Of a DNA stretch of 64,000 nt, positions 9,059-17,821 are shown piece after piece. This DNA is from Geothermobacter hydrogeniphilus. Its GTDB lineage: Bacteria > Desulfobacterota > Desulfuromonadia > Desulfuromonadales > Geothermobacteraceae. Under the pieces are notes generated by a model. The model did no database searches and was not told where the DNA came from. It worked only from the letters and a program-made list of their open reading frames with translations. A program made the translations under genes and the position numbers. The stretch is taken from NCBI RefSeq assembly GCF_002898515.1, contig NZ_PPFX01000005.1, positions 62,001 to 126,000 on the forward strand, written 5' to 3'. The stretch's first letter is position 1; each line of letters begins with the position of its first letter.

Positions 9059-10438
9059 ATGGGCGGTCTGCTTGCGGCACTGAACGCATCCAAGACCTCG
9101 ATCACCACCCAGCAGAAGGCGATGGAGGTCGTCGGCAACAATATTGCCAACGTCAACACGCCCGGATATTCCCGCCAGACGCCGACCCTGACCCCCTTCC
9201 CCACCCTTTCCATGGGTGATTTCTTTATCGGCCAGGGGGTGCGGGTCAGTTCCATTGAACGCGCCAGCGACGCGTTTCTGACCAAACAGATTCAGACCAA
9301 AACCGCTGATCTCGGCATGGAAAGTTCCAAGGCGAGCCCCCTGGCAAGCGTCGAACGCACCCTGCCGGTCGACGACACCGGCGTTGCCGCCGAAATCGAC
9401 CGGTTCTTCGATGCCTGGCAGGAACTCTCGACCAACCCCGACGGTCGTGTCGAACGCGATCTGGTGATGCAGCATGGCGGACTGGTCGCCGACGCCTTCC
9501 TCAACACCTACAACGACCTGCAGAGCGTGTCCACCAACATCGACAACGCCCTGGTCTCGAAGATCGACGGGGTCAACCTGAAACTGAGCCAGGTGGCCGA
9601 GCTCAACAACCGCATCGCCACCGTCGAACTTTCCGGCAACAACGCCAACTCGGATCGTGACCGACGTGACCTGCTGGTCAAGGAACTGGCCAATTCGCTG
9701 GGAGTCCAGGCCCTTGAAGACAGCCGCCACATGGTCATGCTGCAATTACCCGGCGGTCTGCCGCTGGTCGAAGGAACCGAGGCGCTGCAGATCGAAGGAG
9801 TGCCAACCGGCAGCACCCTCAAGCTGCAGTTGAAACTGGGCAGCACCATCATCGACCTGCCGCGCGAAGGAATGGGCGGAGAGTTTCGCGGACTGCTCGA
9901 TATCCGAGATCAACTGGTTCCCGACCTGCAGGGCCGGCTCGATCAACTGGCCTATGATTTCGCCACGGCGATCAACACCCAGCATCGGACCGGAAGCGGT
10001 CTCGATGGCATCAGCGGTCGTGATTTCTTCAACCAGCCGGCGGCCGTTGCCGGAGCCGCGACCTCCCTGTCCATGGCCTTCAGCAACAACGATTTCGTCG
10101 CCGCCGGAGCGACCATGGCGCCGGGAGACAACACCAACGCCCTGCAGATTGCCGGGCTGAAAGCAACACCGATGGTCAACGGCCAGGACAGTTACACCGC
10201 CTGGTATGGAAAAATGGCCGCCACGGTCGGCATGGAAGCGAGTCAGAACGAACTCTCCCTGTCGGGGCTGGAAGATACCCTGACCCAGTTGAACAACGTC
10301 AGGGATTCAACCGTCGGTGTCTCCCTGGAAGAGGAAATGATTTCCCTGATCCAGTACCAGAAGGGTTTCGAAGCCTCCGCCAAATTTCTCGGTACGGTCG
10401 ACGAAATGATGGACAGCATCCTGATGATCAAGAGGTAA
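9059..10438 (+). CDS. flgK: Hook-associated protein 1 FlgK
   Basis: First hook-filament junction protein. I placed the start at ATG 9059, just after the flgN stop. The product (459 residues) then begins MGGLLAALNASKTSITTQQ and shows the rod/hook signature VVGNNIANVNTPGYSRQ near residue 22. The C-terminal helix, SLEEEMISLIQYQKGFEASAK, is diagnostic. It is part of the late operon with flgM, flgN and flgL and is exported after FlgM release. Confidence 0.95.
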   Translation: MGGLLAALNASKTSITTQQKAMEVVGNNIANVNTPGYSRQTPTLTPFPTLSMGDFFIGQGVRVSSIERASDAFLTKQIQTKTADLGMESSKASPLASVERTLPVDDTGVAAEIDRFFDAWQELSTNPDGRVERDLVMQHGGLVADAFLNTYNDLQSVSTNIDNALVSKIDGVNLKLSQVAELNNRIATVELSGNNANSDRDRRDLLVKELANSLGVQALEDSRHMVMLQLPGGLPLVEGTEALQIEGVPTGSTLKLQLKLGSTIIDLPREGMGGEFRGLLDIRDQLVPDLQGRLDQLAYDFATAINTQHRTGSGLDGISGRDFFNQPAAVAGAATSLSMAFSNNDFVAAGATMAPGDNTNALQIAGLKATPMVNGQDSYTAWYGKMAATVGMEASQNELSLSGLEDTLTQLNNVRDSTVGVSLEEEMISLIQYQKGFEASAKFLGTVDEMMDSILMIKR

Positions 10439-10441
10439 GCC

Positions 10442-11380
10442 ATGAAAGCAACCATGGGCACCACCTATCATACGCTCCTTGCTCATCTCAACCGGATCAA
10501 CCGCACCCTTGAAGACCTTCGCGTCCAGAGCGCCACCGGGAAGAAGATCAACAAACCCTCGGACGATCCGTCGGCCATCCGTCCGATGCTGCACGCACGG
10601 ACCCAGATCAAGAGTTCGGACCGTTTCATCCGCACCATGGATTCCGGCCTCGATCAGATCAACAGCATGGACGGACACCTGTCGCACATGAACGACGTGC
10701 TGGTGCGGCTCAAGGAAATTTCCATCGCCTCCATCAATGACAGTCTCGATTCCCAGAATCGGCTCACCTACGCCGAAGAGGTCAAACAGTTGCGCCAGGA
10801 GATGTACGACAGCGCCAATGCCCAGCTTGACGGCAAATATCTCTTTTCCGGGTTTCAGGTTCACACCAAGCCCTTTGTCGACAACCCGGCCTACGACCCG
10901 GTTCTCGACCCGCGGCCGGTGCTCTACAACGGCGACAGCGGTGAATTCAACCTGGAAATCGGGCCTTCGGAGCGGGCCAAGATCAACCTGACCGGCAACG
11001 AGCTGCTGATGGGCGATGCCGATTTCGACGGTGTTACCGACCCCGGCGCGGTCGATATCTTCGCGGTCATGGCGTCCGTCGAACAGGCGCTGCGCAACAA
11101 TGACCCGGCCGCCGTCAGCGCCCAGCTCGACAATGTCGAAACAGGCCTGGAACAGATTCGCAGCAACCAGAGCCTGATGGGCAACGCCGGAAGGCGGCTG
11201 GAGACCGCCAAGGACCGGATGGAACAGACCAATATTCAGATGCAGACCATCCTGTCCCGCTACGAAGATGTCGACCTGGTCGAAACCATCACCAACATGA
11301 CCCAGCAGGAAACGGCTCTGCAGGCGGCCCTTTCGGTCACCGGGCGCCTTTCGCAATTGTCAATTCTCAATTATGTCTGA
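10442..11380 (+). CDS. flgL: Hook-associated protein 3 FlgL
   Basis: Second junction protein, related to flagellin. The 312-residue protein has the flagellin-like N terminus (INRTLEDLRVQSATGKKINK and SDDPSAIRP) and a C-terminal helix (LSRYEDVDLVETITNMTQQE, then LSVTGRLSQLSILNY). It starts three bases after flgK. The gene end is followed by a 162-bp palindromic element before csrA. Confidence 0.95.
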   Translation: MKATMGTTYHTLLAHLNRINRTLEDLRVQSATGKKINKPSDDPSAIRPMLHARTQIKSSDRFIRTMDSGLDQINSMDGHLSHMNDVLVRLKEISIASINDSLDSQNRLTYAEEVKQLRQEMYDSANAQLDGKYLFSGFQVHTKPFVDNPAYDPVLDPRPVLYNGDSGEFNLEIGPSERAKINLTGNELLMGDADFDGVTDPGAVDIFAVMASVEQALRNNDPAAVSAQLDNVETGLEQIRSNQSLMGNAGRRLETAKDRMEQTNIQMQTILSRYEDVDLVETITNMTQQETALQAALSVTGRLSQLSILNYV

Positions 11381-11413
11381 TAGACTGTTCGGCCACAGAC
11401 GGCCTGACTTTAA

Positions 11414-11575
11414 CCTGAATCCGTGAGTTCCTGTCGGATGGAGAGTGCAAGTGCTTGGCCTGAATGGGATTTCCAAAAATCTGAAGAGCACCCATAGGTT
11501 CGCTGGTGATTTTTGGAAAGCTCAGGCAGGACAATGACTTGTGCTATCCGCTGACAAGGGGCTCACTGATTCAGG
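11414..11575 (+). mobile_element. 162-bp palindromic MITE-like element, copy 1
   Basis: The sequence begins CCTGAATCCGTGAG and ends CTCACTGATTCAGG, so the ends are inverted repeats. The two halves pair imperfectly along the whole length around a CCCATAGG centre. Flanking 5-mers are TTTAA (11409-11413) and TTTTA (11576-11580), a direct repeat with one mismatch. By eye it differs from copy 2 (reversed) at about 17 and from copy 3 at about 24 of 162 positions, with no gaps. It encodes no protein. It separates flgL from the csrA promoter. Confidence 0.85.
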
Positions 11576-11581
11576 TTTTAT

Positions 11582-11609
11582 TAACCTTTCGGTCACCTTC
11601 GACCGATAA
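11582..11609 (+). promoter_or_regulatory. Candidate sigma-28 promoter for csrA-fliW
   Basis: TAAC at 11582-11585, a 16-base spacer, then ACCGATAA at 11602-11609. The -10 matches the sigma-28 consensus at seven of eight positions. It lies only six bases beyond the end of MITE copy 1 and about 16 bases before the csrA start codon, so the leader would be very short. Confidence 0.6.
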
Positions 11610-11625
11610 GCCATGGAGGGCAGCA

Positions 11626-11874
11626 ATGCTCGTACTGACCAGAAAATGCGGCGAAGGAATCATCATCGGTGATGACGTCAAAATCACCGTGGTCGATGTT
11701 CGCGGCGGCAGCATCCGGATCGGCATCGACGCGCCGCGCAGCAAGAAAATCCATCGTCTCGAAGTCTATGAACGCATCAAAACCGAGAACAGGAAGGCGA
11801 CCCAATGGCAGCCGACGGATCTGCAGGAATTGACCAGGAAACTCGACACCACCAGAAAGCAGCCCCGGCCATGA
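11626..11874 (+). CDS. csrA: Carbon storage regulator CsrA
   Basis: Dimeric RNA-binding protein that blocks or stabilises mRNAs at GGA motifs. The start at MLVLTRKCGEGIIIG is fixed by family conservation and by GGAGGG at 11615-11620. The upstream in-frame extension is only read-through of the repeat. The 82-residue protein carries the core VVDVRGGSIRIGIDAP. It has a longer C-terminal tail than enterobacterial CsrA (about 61 residues), as is common in fliW-linked CsrA. An ATGGA motif overlaps its own ribosome-binding site (11613-11617), which would allow autoregulation. fliW overlaps by ATGA. Confidence 0.96.
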   Translation: MLVLTRKCGEGIIIGDDVKITVVDVRGGSIRIGIDAPRSKKIHRLEVYERIKTENRKATQWQPTDLQELTRKLDTTRKQPRP

Positions 11875-12299
11875 AGATCAATGGAACCCGCTTCGGCGAT
11901 ATTGAATTCAGCTCGGAAAACACCATCCACTTTCCGGACGGGCTGATCGGCTTTGAGGACCTGCACGACTTCATCGTCATGCCGAACCGTCAGGAAAGTC
12001 CCCTGTTCTGGATTCAGAGCGTTGACGATGCCGACATCGCCTTTCTGCTCACCGATCCGAACAACTTCTTTCTCGACTACAACGTGGTCCCGGACAAGAA
12101 CGAACAGGGCAAACTCAAGGCGTCCGAAGCGGGTGAATGCTATGCCCTGGCGGTAGTGACGATCCACGACGACAAATCGGTGACTCTCAACCTGGCGGCC
12201 CCGATCATCTTCTCGCCGGAGACCAACCGGGCCATCCAGGTTATCCTCGAAGGGGCTCCCTACAATACCCGCACGCCGTTGCCGCAGATCGCGTCCTGA
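11871..12299 (+). CDS. fliW: Flagellar assembly factor FliW
   Basis: Protein antagonist of CsrA, which in Bacillus and Campylobacter is sequestered by free flagellin. I chose the ATG at 11871, overlapping the csrA stop. This gives 142 residues beginning MKINGTRFGDIEF, with the family blocks TIHFPDGLIGFEDLHDF, PLFWIQSVDDADIAF and LNLAAPIIFSPETNRAIQVI. Coupled synthesis with CsrA fits the partner-switch model. A terminator follows at 12411. Confidence 0.96.
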   Translation: MKINGTRFGDIEFSSENTIHFPDGLIGFEDLHDFIVMPNRQESPLFWIQSVDDADIAFLLTDPNNFFLDYNVVPDKNEQGKLKASEAGECYALAVVTIHDDKSVTLNLAAPIIFSPETNRAIQVILEGAPYNTRTPLPQIAS

Positions 12300-12410
12300 A
12301 CCGGCGGGCAATCATTTCACCCGGCTGACACGACGATACCGACCGGCGGTACGGGTCAGTTTCCCGCCACCGGCTGCCGTTCCTGCGGCGCATCCCCGCT
12401 GAACAAACGG

Positions 12411-12450
12411 CCGGGCTTCCGATCCTCGGATTCGGCTGCCCGGTTTTTTT
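12411..12450 (+). terminator. Rho-independent terminator after fliW
   Basis: CCGGGC (12411-12416) pairs with GCCCGG (12438-12443). An inner TCCGA/TCGGA pairing adds to the stem, and seven T residues (12444-12450) follow. It closes the flagellar late operon before the glycosylation island, whose first start codon is only 20 bases further on. Confidence 0.8.
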
Positions 12451-12469
12451 ATGATGATGGGAGAGAACC

Positions 12470-13513
12470 ATGTCTGAATACGTATCGGTCGATAGCGTTC
12501 CAATCGGAAACGGCCATCCCTGCTACTTCATGGCGGAAATCGCCGGCAATTTCGGCAACGAGGAAGAAGCGGTCAGGATCGTCGATGCCGCCGTCAGGGC
12601 GGGCGCCAGGGCGATCAAGTTCCAGACCCTCGACCCCGAAACCATCACCACCCGCTCCAACCGCTTCAACATGGAAGCGGTCGGCACCCGTCTGCAGTAC
12701 GAAGTCTTTGCCGAAACCGCGACTCCGGCGGCACTGCAGCTCTTTCTGGTCGACTATTGCCGTCACCGCGACATCACGGTTTTCTCGGCGCCCAGTCACA
12801 TGAAAGACCTGGACCTGATCTCCCGCTTCGACAGCCCGGCCTACAAAATCGGCTCCGACCTGGCGACCCATATCCCCCTGCTGCGCGAACTGGCAACAAC
12901 CGGCAAGCCGATCTTCCTGTCGACCGGCATGTGTACCATGGCCGAGGTTGAAACCTCCGTCAACGCGATTCAGCAGGCCGGCAACAGCCCGGTACTGCTG
13001 TTCCACTGCGTCTCCAACTACCCGGGCAACCCCGCCGAGCAGAACCTGCTGGCGATGGTGGCCATGAAGGAAAAATTCGGCCTGCCGACCGGTTTCTCCG
13101 ACCATACGATCGGCATCGACATCGCCCGGGCGGCCATCGCCCTCGGCGCCGACATGATCGAACGGCATTTCTGGGTGGAGGGCAACCTGGAGGGTCCGGA
13201 TCGGCCTATCTCTTCGGATGAAAAGGAATTTTATCGATTGGTACAATCCTCGCAATATATCGCTGCAGCAAGGGGGGACGGAGTCAAAAAACCGACTCCC
13301 GACGAATTGCGCAACATGCGAACCAACCGGGTCAGCATCATCGCCATGGAGGATATCGCGGCCGGATCGCTGCTGACCACCGCCAACCTCGATATCCGCC
13401 GCCCCGGCAACGGACTGCCACCACTGATGTGGGACGAGGTCATCGGCTGCCGGGCGGCAACCCATCTCAAGGCCGAGCAACCTTTGCGGCCGGAGCATAT
13501 CAGCAGGGAGTGA
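12470..13513 (+). CDS. neuB: NeuB-family nonulosonic acid synthase
   Basis: Condenses a hexosamine derivative with phosphoenolpyruvate to make a nine-carbon sialic-acid-like sugar. The 347-residue protein has the NeuB barrel, with IVDAAVRAGARAIKFQT near residue 40, FLSTGMCTMAEVE and GFSDHTIGIDIARAA. A C-terminal SAF antifreeze-like domain follows (about 285-345, IAAGSLLTTANLDIRRPGNG). It opens the flagellin glycosylation island. Whether the product is pseudaminic, legionaminic or neuraminic acid cannot be told from sequence alone. The neighbouring LegB-like gene points to legionaminic-type and the PseG-like gene to pseudaminic-type chemistry. Confidence 0.92.
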   Translation: MSEYVSVDSVPIGNGHPCYFMAEIAGNFGNEEEAVRIVDAAVRAGARAIKFQTLDPETITTRSNRFNMEAVGTRLQYEVFAETATPAALQLFLVDYCRHRDITVFSAPSHMKDLDLISRFDSPAYKIGSDLATHIPLLRELATTGKPIFLSTGMCTMAEVETSVNAIQQAGNSPVLLFHCVSNYPGNPAEQNLLAMVAMKEKFGLPTGFSDHTIGIDIARAAIALGADMIERHFWVEGNLEGPDRPISSDEKEFYRLVQSSQYIAAARGDGVKKPTPDELRNMRTNRVSIIAMEDIAAGSLLTTANLDIRRPGNGLPPLMWDEVIGCRAATHLKAEQPLRPEHISRE

Positions 13514-13522
13514 CGATCGTCC

Positions 13523-14509
13523 ATGAAAGGGAAACAGGTCCTGGTAACCGGCGCTGACGGCTTCATCGGCTCACACCTGACAGAACAGCTGGTTCGCCAG
13601 GGAGCCCGGGTCCGGGCCCTTTCCCTGTACAACTCCTTCAATCATTGGGGCTGGCTGGAATCGACCGACATCCTCGACCAGGTCGAAGTTGTCTGTGGCG
13701 ACATCCGCGACCCGTTTTTCTGCAAAAAAATCACCGCCGGCATCGATACCGTTTTTCACCTTGCTGCCCTGATCGCCATCCCCTACTCCTACCTGGCGCC
13801 GGCCAGCTACATCGAAACCAACGTCAACGGTACCCTCAATATCTGCCAGGCGGCCCTCGAAAACGGCTGCCGACGGGTGATCCAGACCTCGACCAGCGAG
13901 GTCTACGGCACCGCCCGCTACGTGCCGATCGACGAAAACCATCCGCTTCAACCGCAGTCCCCCTACAGCGCCAGCAAAATCGGCGCCGACGCCATCGCCG
14001 AGAGTTATCACCGCGCCTTCGATCTTCCCCTGACCATCGCCAGGCCGTTCAATACCTATGGCCCGCGGCAATCCGCCCGCGCCGTCATCCCCGGCATCAT
14101 CAGCCAGATTGCCGGAGGACAACCGGAACTGCGTCTCGGCGACCTCACCCCGACCCGCGATTTCACCTTCGTGGACGATACCTGCCGCGGGCTGCGGGCC
14201 CTGGCCGCCAGTGAAACCACCCTCGGTGAAACGGTCAACATCGGCTCCAACGATGAAATCTCGATCGGCGAACTGGCGCGTCTGATCAGGGACATGATGG
14301 GCAGCGGCATCACCATCGTCAGCGATGAACAACGGCTGCGTCCTGAGAAGTCAGAGGTCTTCCGTCTCAGATGCGACAACAGCAAACTCAGGAAGCTGAC
14401 CGGTTTTGTCCCCGAAACCAGCCTGGAAAAGGGATTGGAGAGAACCATCGCCTGGTTCACCGATGAACGGAATCTCGCCCGCTACAAAGGGGGTATCTAC
14501 AATGTGTAA
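13523..14509 (+). CDS. LegB-like NAD-dependent sugar 4,6-dehydratase
   Basis: Extended short-chain dehydrogenase, probably acting on a nucleotide-activated N-acetylglucosamine as the first step to a 6-deoxy diamino sugar. The 328-residue protein has the Rossmann motif GADGFIGSHL (residues 8-17), STSEVYG and the catalytic YSASK. The segments YNSFNHWGWL and RPFNTYGPRQSARAVIPGII strongly resemble LegB of legionaminic acid clusters, from memory. The aminotransferase that normally follows (LegC/PseC) is not in the window. Confidence 0.85.
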   Translation: MKGKQVLVTGADGFIGSHLTEQLVRQGARVRALSLYNSFNHWGWLESTDILDQVEVVCGDIRDPFFCKKITAGIDTVFHLAALIAIPYSYLAPASYIETNVNGTLNICQAALENGCRRVIQTSTSEVYGTARYVPIDENHPLQPQSPYSASKIGADAIAESYHRAFDLPLTIARPFNTYGPRQSARAVIPGIISQIAGGQPELRLGDLTPTRDFTFVDDTCRGLRALAASETTLGETVNIGSNDEISIGELARLIRDMMGSGITIVSDEQRLRPEKSEVFRLRCDNSKLRKLTGFVPETSLEKGLERTIAWFTDERNLARYKGGIYNV

Positions 14510-15221
14510 ACGAGCTGTCATCCTCGCCGGCGGCCAGGGTACCCGTCTGCGTCCCTACACCGTGGTGCTGCCGAAACCGCTGATGCCGGTCGGCGACTAC
14601 CCGATCCTCGAAGTGATCATTCGCCAGTTGTCCCATTTCGGCTTCAAACACATCACCCTGGCGGTCAACCACCAGGCGGAAATCATCAAGGCCTATTTCG
14701 GTGAAGGGGACAAGTGGGGTATCAGGATCGACTACTCACTGGAGAACATCCCGTTGAGTACCATGGCTCCACTGAAGCTGATTGACGACCTGCCGGAAAA
14801 CTTCCTGGTGATGAACGGCGACATCCTCACCGACCTCGATTTCGGCCTCTTCTACAAGTACCACGTCAGTCACAAGCATCTTTTCACCATCTCCGCCTTC
14901 AACCGCACGCAATGCAGTGAATACGGGGTGCTGGAAGTCGACGAACAGGACTGCCTGTGCGGATTCAGGGAAAAGCCGGTTATCAACTACGACGTCAGCA
15001 TGGGCATCTACATGCTCAACCGCAGGGCTCTCGACTTTATCCCCGACGCGAAGCCCTACGGTTTCGATCACCTCATGTACGACATGATCAAGGCCCGCAA
15101 GCTCCCCCGCATCAAGCGCTTCGACGGTTATTGGCTCGACATCGGTCGAGCAGACGATTACATCCAGGCGATCGAGGAATTCGATCAGTTGAAGGCCCGT
15201 TTCCTGCCATGCTACTCCTGA
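14502..15221 (+). CDS. Sugar-1-phosphate nucleotidyltransferase
   Basis: Activates a sugar 1-phosphate with an NTP. The start at 14502 overlaps the previous stop by eight bases (AAAGGGGG upstream). The earlier ATG at 14406 lies inside the dehydratase. The 239-residue protein has the signature VILAGGQGTRLRPYT and LPKPLMPVGDYPI, then NGDILTDLDF and GYWLDIGRADDYIQA. It resembles the guanylyltransferase-like PtmE proteins that supply GDP-GlcNAc to LegB, which fits the adjacent gene. The exact substrate is inferred. Confidence 0.85.
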   Translation: MCKRAVILAGGQGTRLRPYTVVLPKPLMPVGDYPILEVIIRQLSHFGFKHITLAVNHQAEIIKAYFGEGDKWGIRIDYSLENIPLSTMAPLKLIDDLPENFLVMNGDILTDLDFGLFYKYHVSHKHLFTISAFNRTQCSEYGVLEVDEQDCLCGFREKPVINYDVSMGIYMLNRRALDFIPDAKPYGFDHLMYDMIKARKLPRIKRFDGYWLDIGRADDYIQAIEEFDQLKARFLPCYS

Positions 15222-16102
15222 CCGGCAGCCGCGGCTTCATCGGTCGCGCCCTGACCGCACGACTGCGACAGCAGGAGTTGGAGTACCGTGAGATCAACTC
15301 CGAAAGAGGCGGGGTCACCAGACCGGACAATTTCCGTCCCTTTACCGCCTGCGGCATCCGCCACGTCTTTCACCTGGCGGCACGGGTTTTCGTTCCCGAC
15401 AGCTGGCGCGAGCCGGGAGCCTTCTTTCATACCAACCTCACCGGCACCCAGAACGTTCTCGAATTCTGCCGCGCCACCGGTGCCGCCCTGACCTATGTCA
15501 GCGCCTATCTCTACGGCCCCCCGGAAAAGCTGCCGGTGGTTGAAGATCATCCCCTCCGCCCCGACAATCCCTACGCCCAGTCGAAAGTCCTGGCCGAACA
15601 GCTGTGCCGCTTTTACGCCCGCGAATTCAATCTGCCGGTCACCATCCTGCGTCCCTTCAATGTCTACGGTCCGGGACAGGATCGGCGCTTCCTGGTTCCA
15701 TGGATCATTCACCAGGCATTGCATGCAGAGCGGATCACCCTCAGGGACCTGCGTCCGCGTCGTGATTTTGTCTTCATCGACGACCTGGTGGACGCACTGC
15801 TGTTGACCCTGACCCCGCAACCCGGACTGACAACCCTGAACATCGGGTCCGGTACCTCGATCAGCGTGGCGGAAACCGTCGCCCGGGTCCAGTCGTTGCT
15901 CGGCATCGACAAGGAAGTGACAACAGAAAATGTCCGCCGGAAAAACGAGCTGGACGATGTCGTCGCCGACATCAGCCGCGCAACCAGGATGATCGGATGG
16001 CGACCGAAAACCTCCTTGGAACAGGGGCTGAAGAGCATGATTGAAGAACTGCGCACCCCGAGAGGGGACAGACAAGGAGGGTCCCATGCTGCCGGCGGCT
16101 GA
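15209..16102 (+). CDS. NAD-dependent epimerase/dehydratase
   Basis: Second short-chain dehydrogenase of the island, 297 residues. The ATG at 15209 puts the Rossmann motif LLTGSRGFIGRAL at the N terminus. YAQSK is the catalytic pair and RPFNVYGPGQDRRF follows. It overlaps the nucleotidyltransferase by 13 bases. It is distinct from the LegB-like protein and reads like a nucleotide-sugar 4-epimerase or reductase. The substrate is unknown. The C terminus (LRTPRGDRQGGSHAAGG) runs into the next gene and looks unstructured. Confidence 0.8.
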   Translation: MLLLTGSRGFIGRALTARLRQQELEYREINSERGGVTRPDNFRPFTACGIRHVFHLAARVFVPDSWREPGAFFHTNLTGTQNVLEFCRATGAALTYVSAYLYGPPEKLPVVEDHPLRPDNPYAQSKVLAEQLCRFYAREFNLPVTILRPFNVYGPGQDRRFLVPWIIHQALHAERITLRDLRPRRDFVFIDDLVDALLLTLTPQPGLTTLNIGSGTSISVAETVARVQSLLGIDKEVTTENVRRKNELDDVVADISRATRMIGWRPKTSLEQGLKSMIEELRTPRGDRQGGSHAAGG

Positions 16103-16859
16103 ACCTCACCCGTTACCGGTCGCGGCTCTGCCGGTCGGCGGCAGTGAACGGCTGGGAGTCATCATCCAGGCGCGCATGGGTTCAACCCGGCTGCCCGGCA
16201 AGGTATTGAAACCGGTCGGCGACCGTCCCCTGCTCGGCGTCATCCTCCGCCGCCTGGAGAGACTGCAGAGTCCAGCCGAGATCATCGTCGCCACCAGTGA
16301 GCTGCAACGGGATGATCCGGTTGCCACCTTCTGCCTGCAAACCGGCGTTCGCTGTTTCCGCGGCAGCGAAGAGGATGTCCTGGATCGTTATTATCACTGC
16401 GCAACCGGATACCGGTTCAGCCAGGTCGTGCGACTGACCGCCGACAACCCCTTTGTCGATGTCGCCGAACTCGACCGCCTGATACGGCGACATCTCGCGT
16501 CTCAAGCTGACTACAGCCATTCCTTCGCCAGCCTGCCGGTCGGGGTCGGCGCCGAGATCTTCAGCTACCAGGCCCTGGAAGAAAGCTTCAACCACGGCCA
16601 CCTGCCCCATCACCGCGAACATGTCAACGAATTCATCCAGGAGCGCCCCGGGCGCTTCAGAATCGCCACCCTGAACGCTGCTCCCGGCAAACATCGTCCT
16701 GACATCCGGCTGACCGTCGACACCCCGGAAGATTATCGCCGCGCCTGCTTCATCACCGCCAACCGCCCGGCCGAGACCGTCACTACCCGCGAGGCGATCG
16801 ATCTCTGTGAACTTTTTGCCGAACGGGCGGCCGAAACAACACCGTCCGGCCTGCCGTGA
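16086..16859 (+). CDS. SpsF/PseF-like acylneuraminate cytidylyltransferase
   Basis: Probably activates the nonulosonic acid with CMP. I chose the ATG at 16086 with AAGGAGG six bases upstream. The protein is about 257 residues and carries the family signature IIQARMGSTRLPGKVLKP near residue 25, RLTADNPFVDVAELD and LTVDTPEDYRRAC. SpsF-type enzymes act beside NeuB and PseG homologues, for example spsE-spsF-spsG of Bacillus. The start overlaps the preceding gene end by 17 bases, and the stop overlaps the next start by TGATG. Confidence 0.85.
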   Translation: MLPAAEPHPLPVAALPVGGSERLGVIIQARMGSTRLPGKVLKPVGDRPLLGVILRRLERLQSPAEIIVATSELQRDDPVATFCLQTGVRCFRGSEEDVLDRYYHCATGYRFSQVVRLTADNPFVDVAELDRLIRRHLASQADYSHSFASLPVGVGAEIFSYQALEESFNHGHLPHHREHVNEFIQERPGRFRIATLNAAPGKHRPDIRLTVDTPEDYRRACFITANRPAETVTTREAIDLCELFAERAAETTPSGLP

Positions 16860-17821
16860 TGCTGATCCTGTGCGTCGAAGCGTCCCACCGCAAGGGACTC
16901 GGCCACCTGTTCCGGGCGATGACCCTTTACCGCCACCTGGAAGCCGTGAAGCTCCCCTGCCATGTGCTGATCAACCATCACCCGCCCTCGCTGCAGCTGC
17001 TGACCGAACGGGGGATCAGGCATTCGGTCGTCGACCTGGAGAACCCGGATCCCTGGGAACCGAACTGGATCGACAGACTCGCGGCTCGCGCCTGGATCAA
17101 TGACCGTCACCAGACCTCCGCCAGCCACGCGTCGCGCGTCGCCGCGACCGGCATTCCCCTGGTCACCTTCGACGACCGCGGCCCCGGCGCCGCTCATGCC
17201 GACCTCCATTTTGCCCCGCTGGTCTTCACCGACCGAACCCGGCTGCAGGGACGGAAAATTTTCACCGGCCCGGACTTCCTGATTCTGACACCGGAGATCC
17301 ACGCCCATCGGCGGCCGCGCAAACAGCTGCAGAGACTGATCGTCTCCCTCGGCGGCAGCGATACCTACGGCGTCACCCTCAAGGTCCTGAGGCTGCTCAG
17401 GGAGCTTGAACGGCCGGCAACGATCCATACCGGCCCCGCCTTTGCCCACCGGAACGAACTGCAGACGCTGGCGGAACGGTACTGGCCGATCCTGGAGCGG
17501 GTCGACTCCCTGGTGGCGACCTTCGCCGACTTCGACCTCGCCATCACCGGCGGCGGGGTCACGCCCTTCGAGGCCAATGCCGCCGGCCTGCCCTGCCTGG
17601 TGGTCGCCAACGAGGACTTCGAGGTGGAGGTCGGAGAGTACCTGCAGCAGCGCGGCAGTTCCCTGTTTCTCGCTCACCATGAGCAGCTCAACATCCGAGA
17701 GTTGCGGCTTGGCCTCGACATTGCACAACAGACCCTGGAAACCATGAGTCGCCACGGTCTGCGTCAAAATCCTGACCGCGGAGCGATGAATATCGTCCGG
17801 GAAATCCGTCATGTGCTCTGA
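16859..17821 (+). CDS. PseG-like UDP-sugar hydrolase
   Basis: GT28-type fold protein related to PseG, which removes UDP from the trideoxy-diacetamido sugar before NeuB-type condensation. The 320-residue protein begins with VEASHRKGLGHLFRAMTL (G-x-GH-x-x-R motif) and has IVSLGGSDTYGVTLK. A late ITGGGVTPFEANAAGLPCLV segment is typical of the UDP-binding C-terminal domain. The ATG at 16859 overlaps the previous stop by one base. A GTG at 16856 is possible. SpsG of spore-coat polysaccharide synthesis is a close alternative reading. Confidence 0.82.
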   Translation: MLILCVEASHRKGLGHLFRAMTLYRHLEAVKLPCHVLINHHPPSLQLLTERGIRHSVVDLENPDPWEPNWIDRLAARAWINDRHQTSASHASRVAATGIPLVTFDDRGPGAAHADLHFAPLVFTDRTRLQGRKIFTGPDFLILTPEIHAHRRPRKQLQRLIVSLGGSDTYGVTLKVLRLLRELERPATIHTGPAFAHRNELQTLAERYWPILERVDSLVATFADFDLAITGGGVTPFEANAAGLPCLVVANEDFEVEVGEYLQQRGSSLFLAHHEQLNIRELRLGLDIAQQTLETMSRHGLRQNPDRGAMNIVREIRHVL

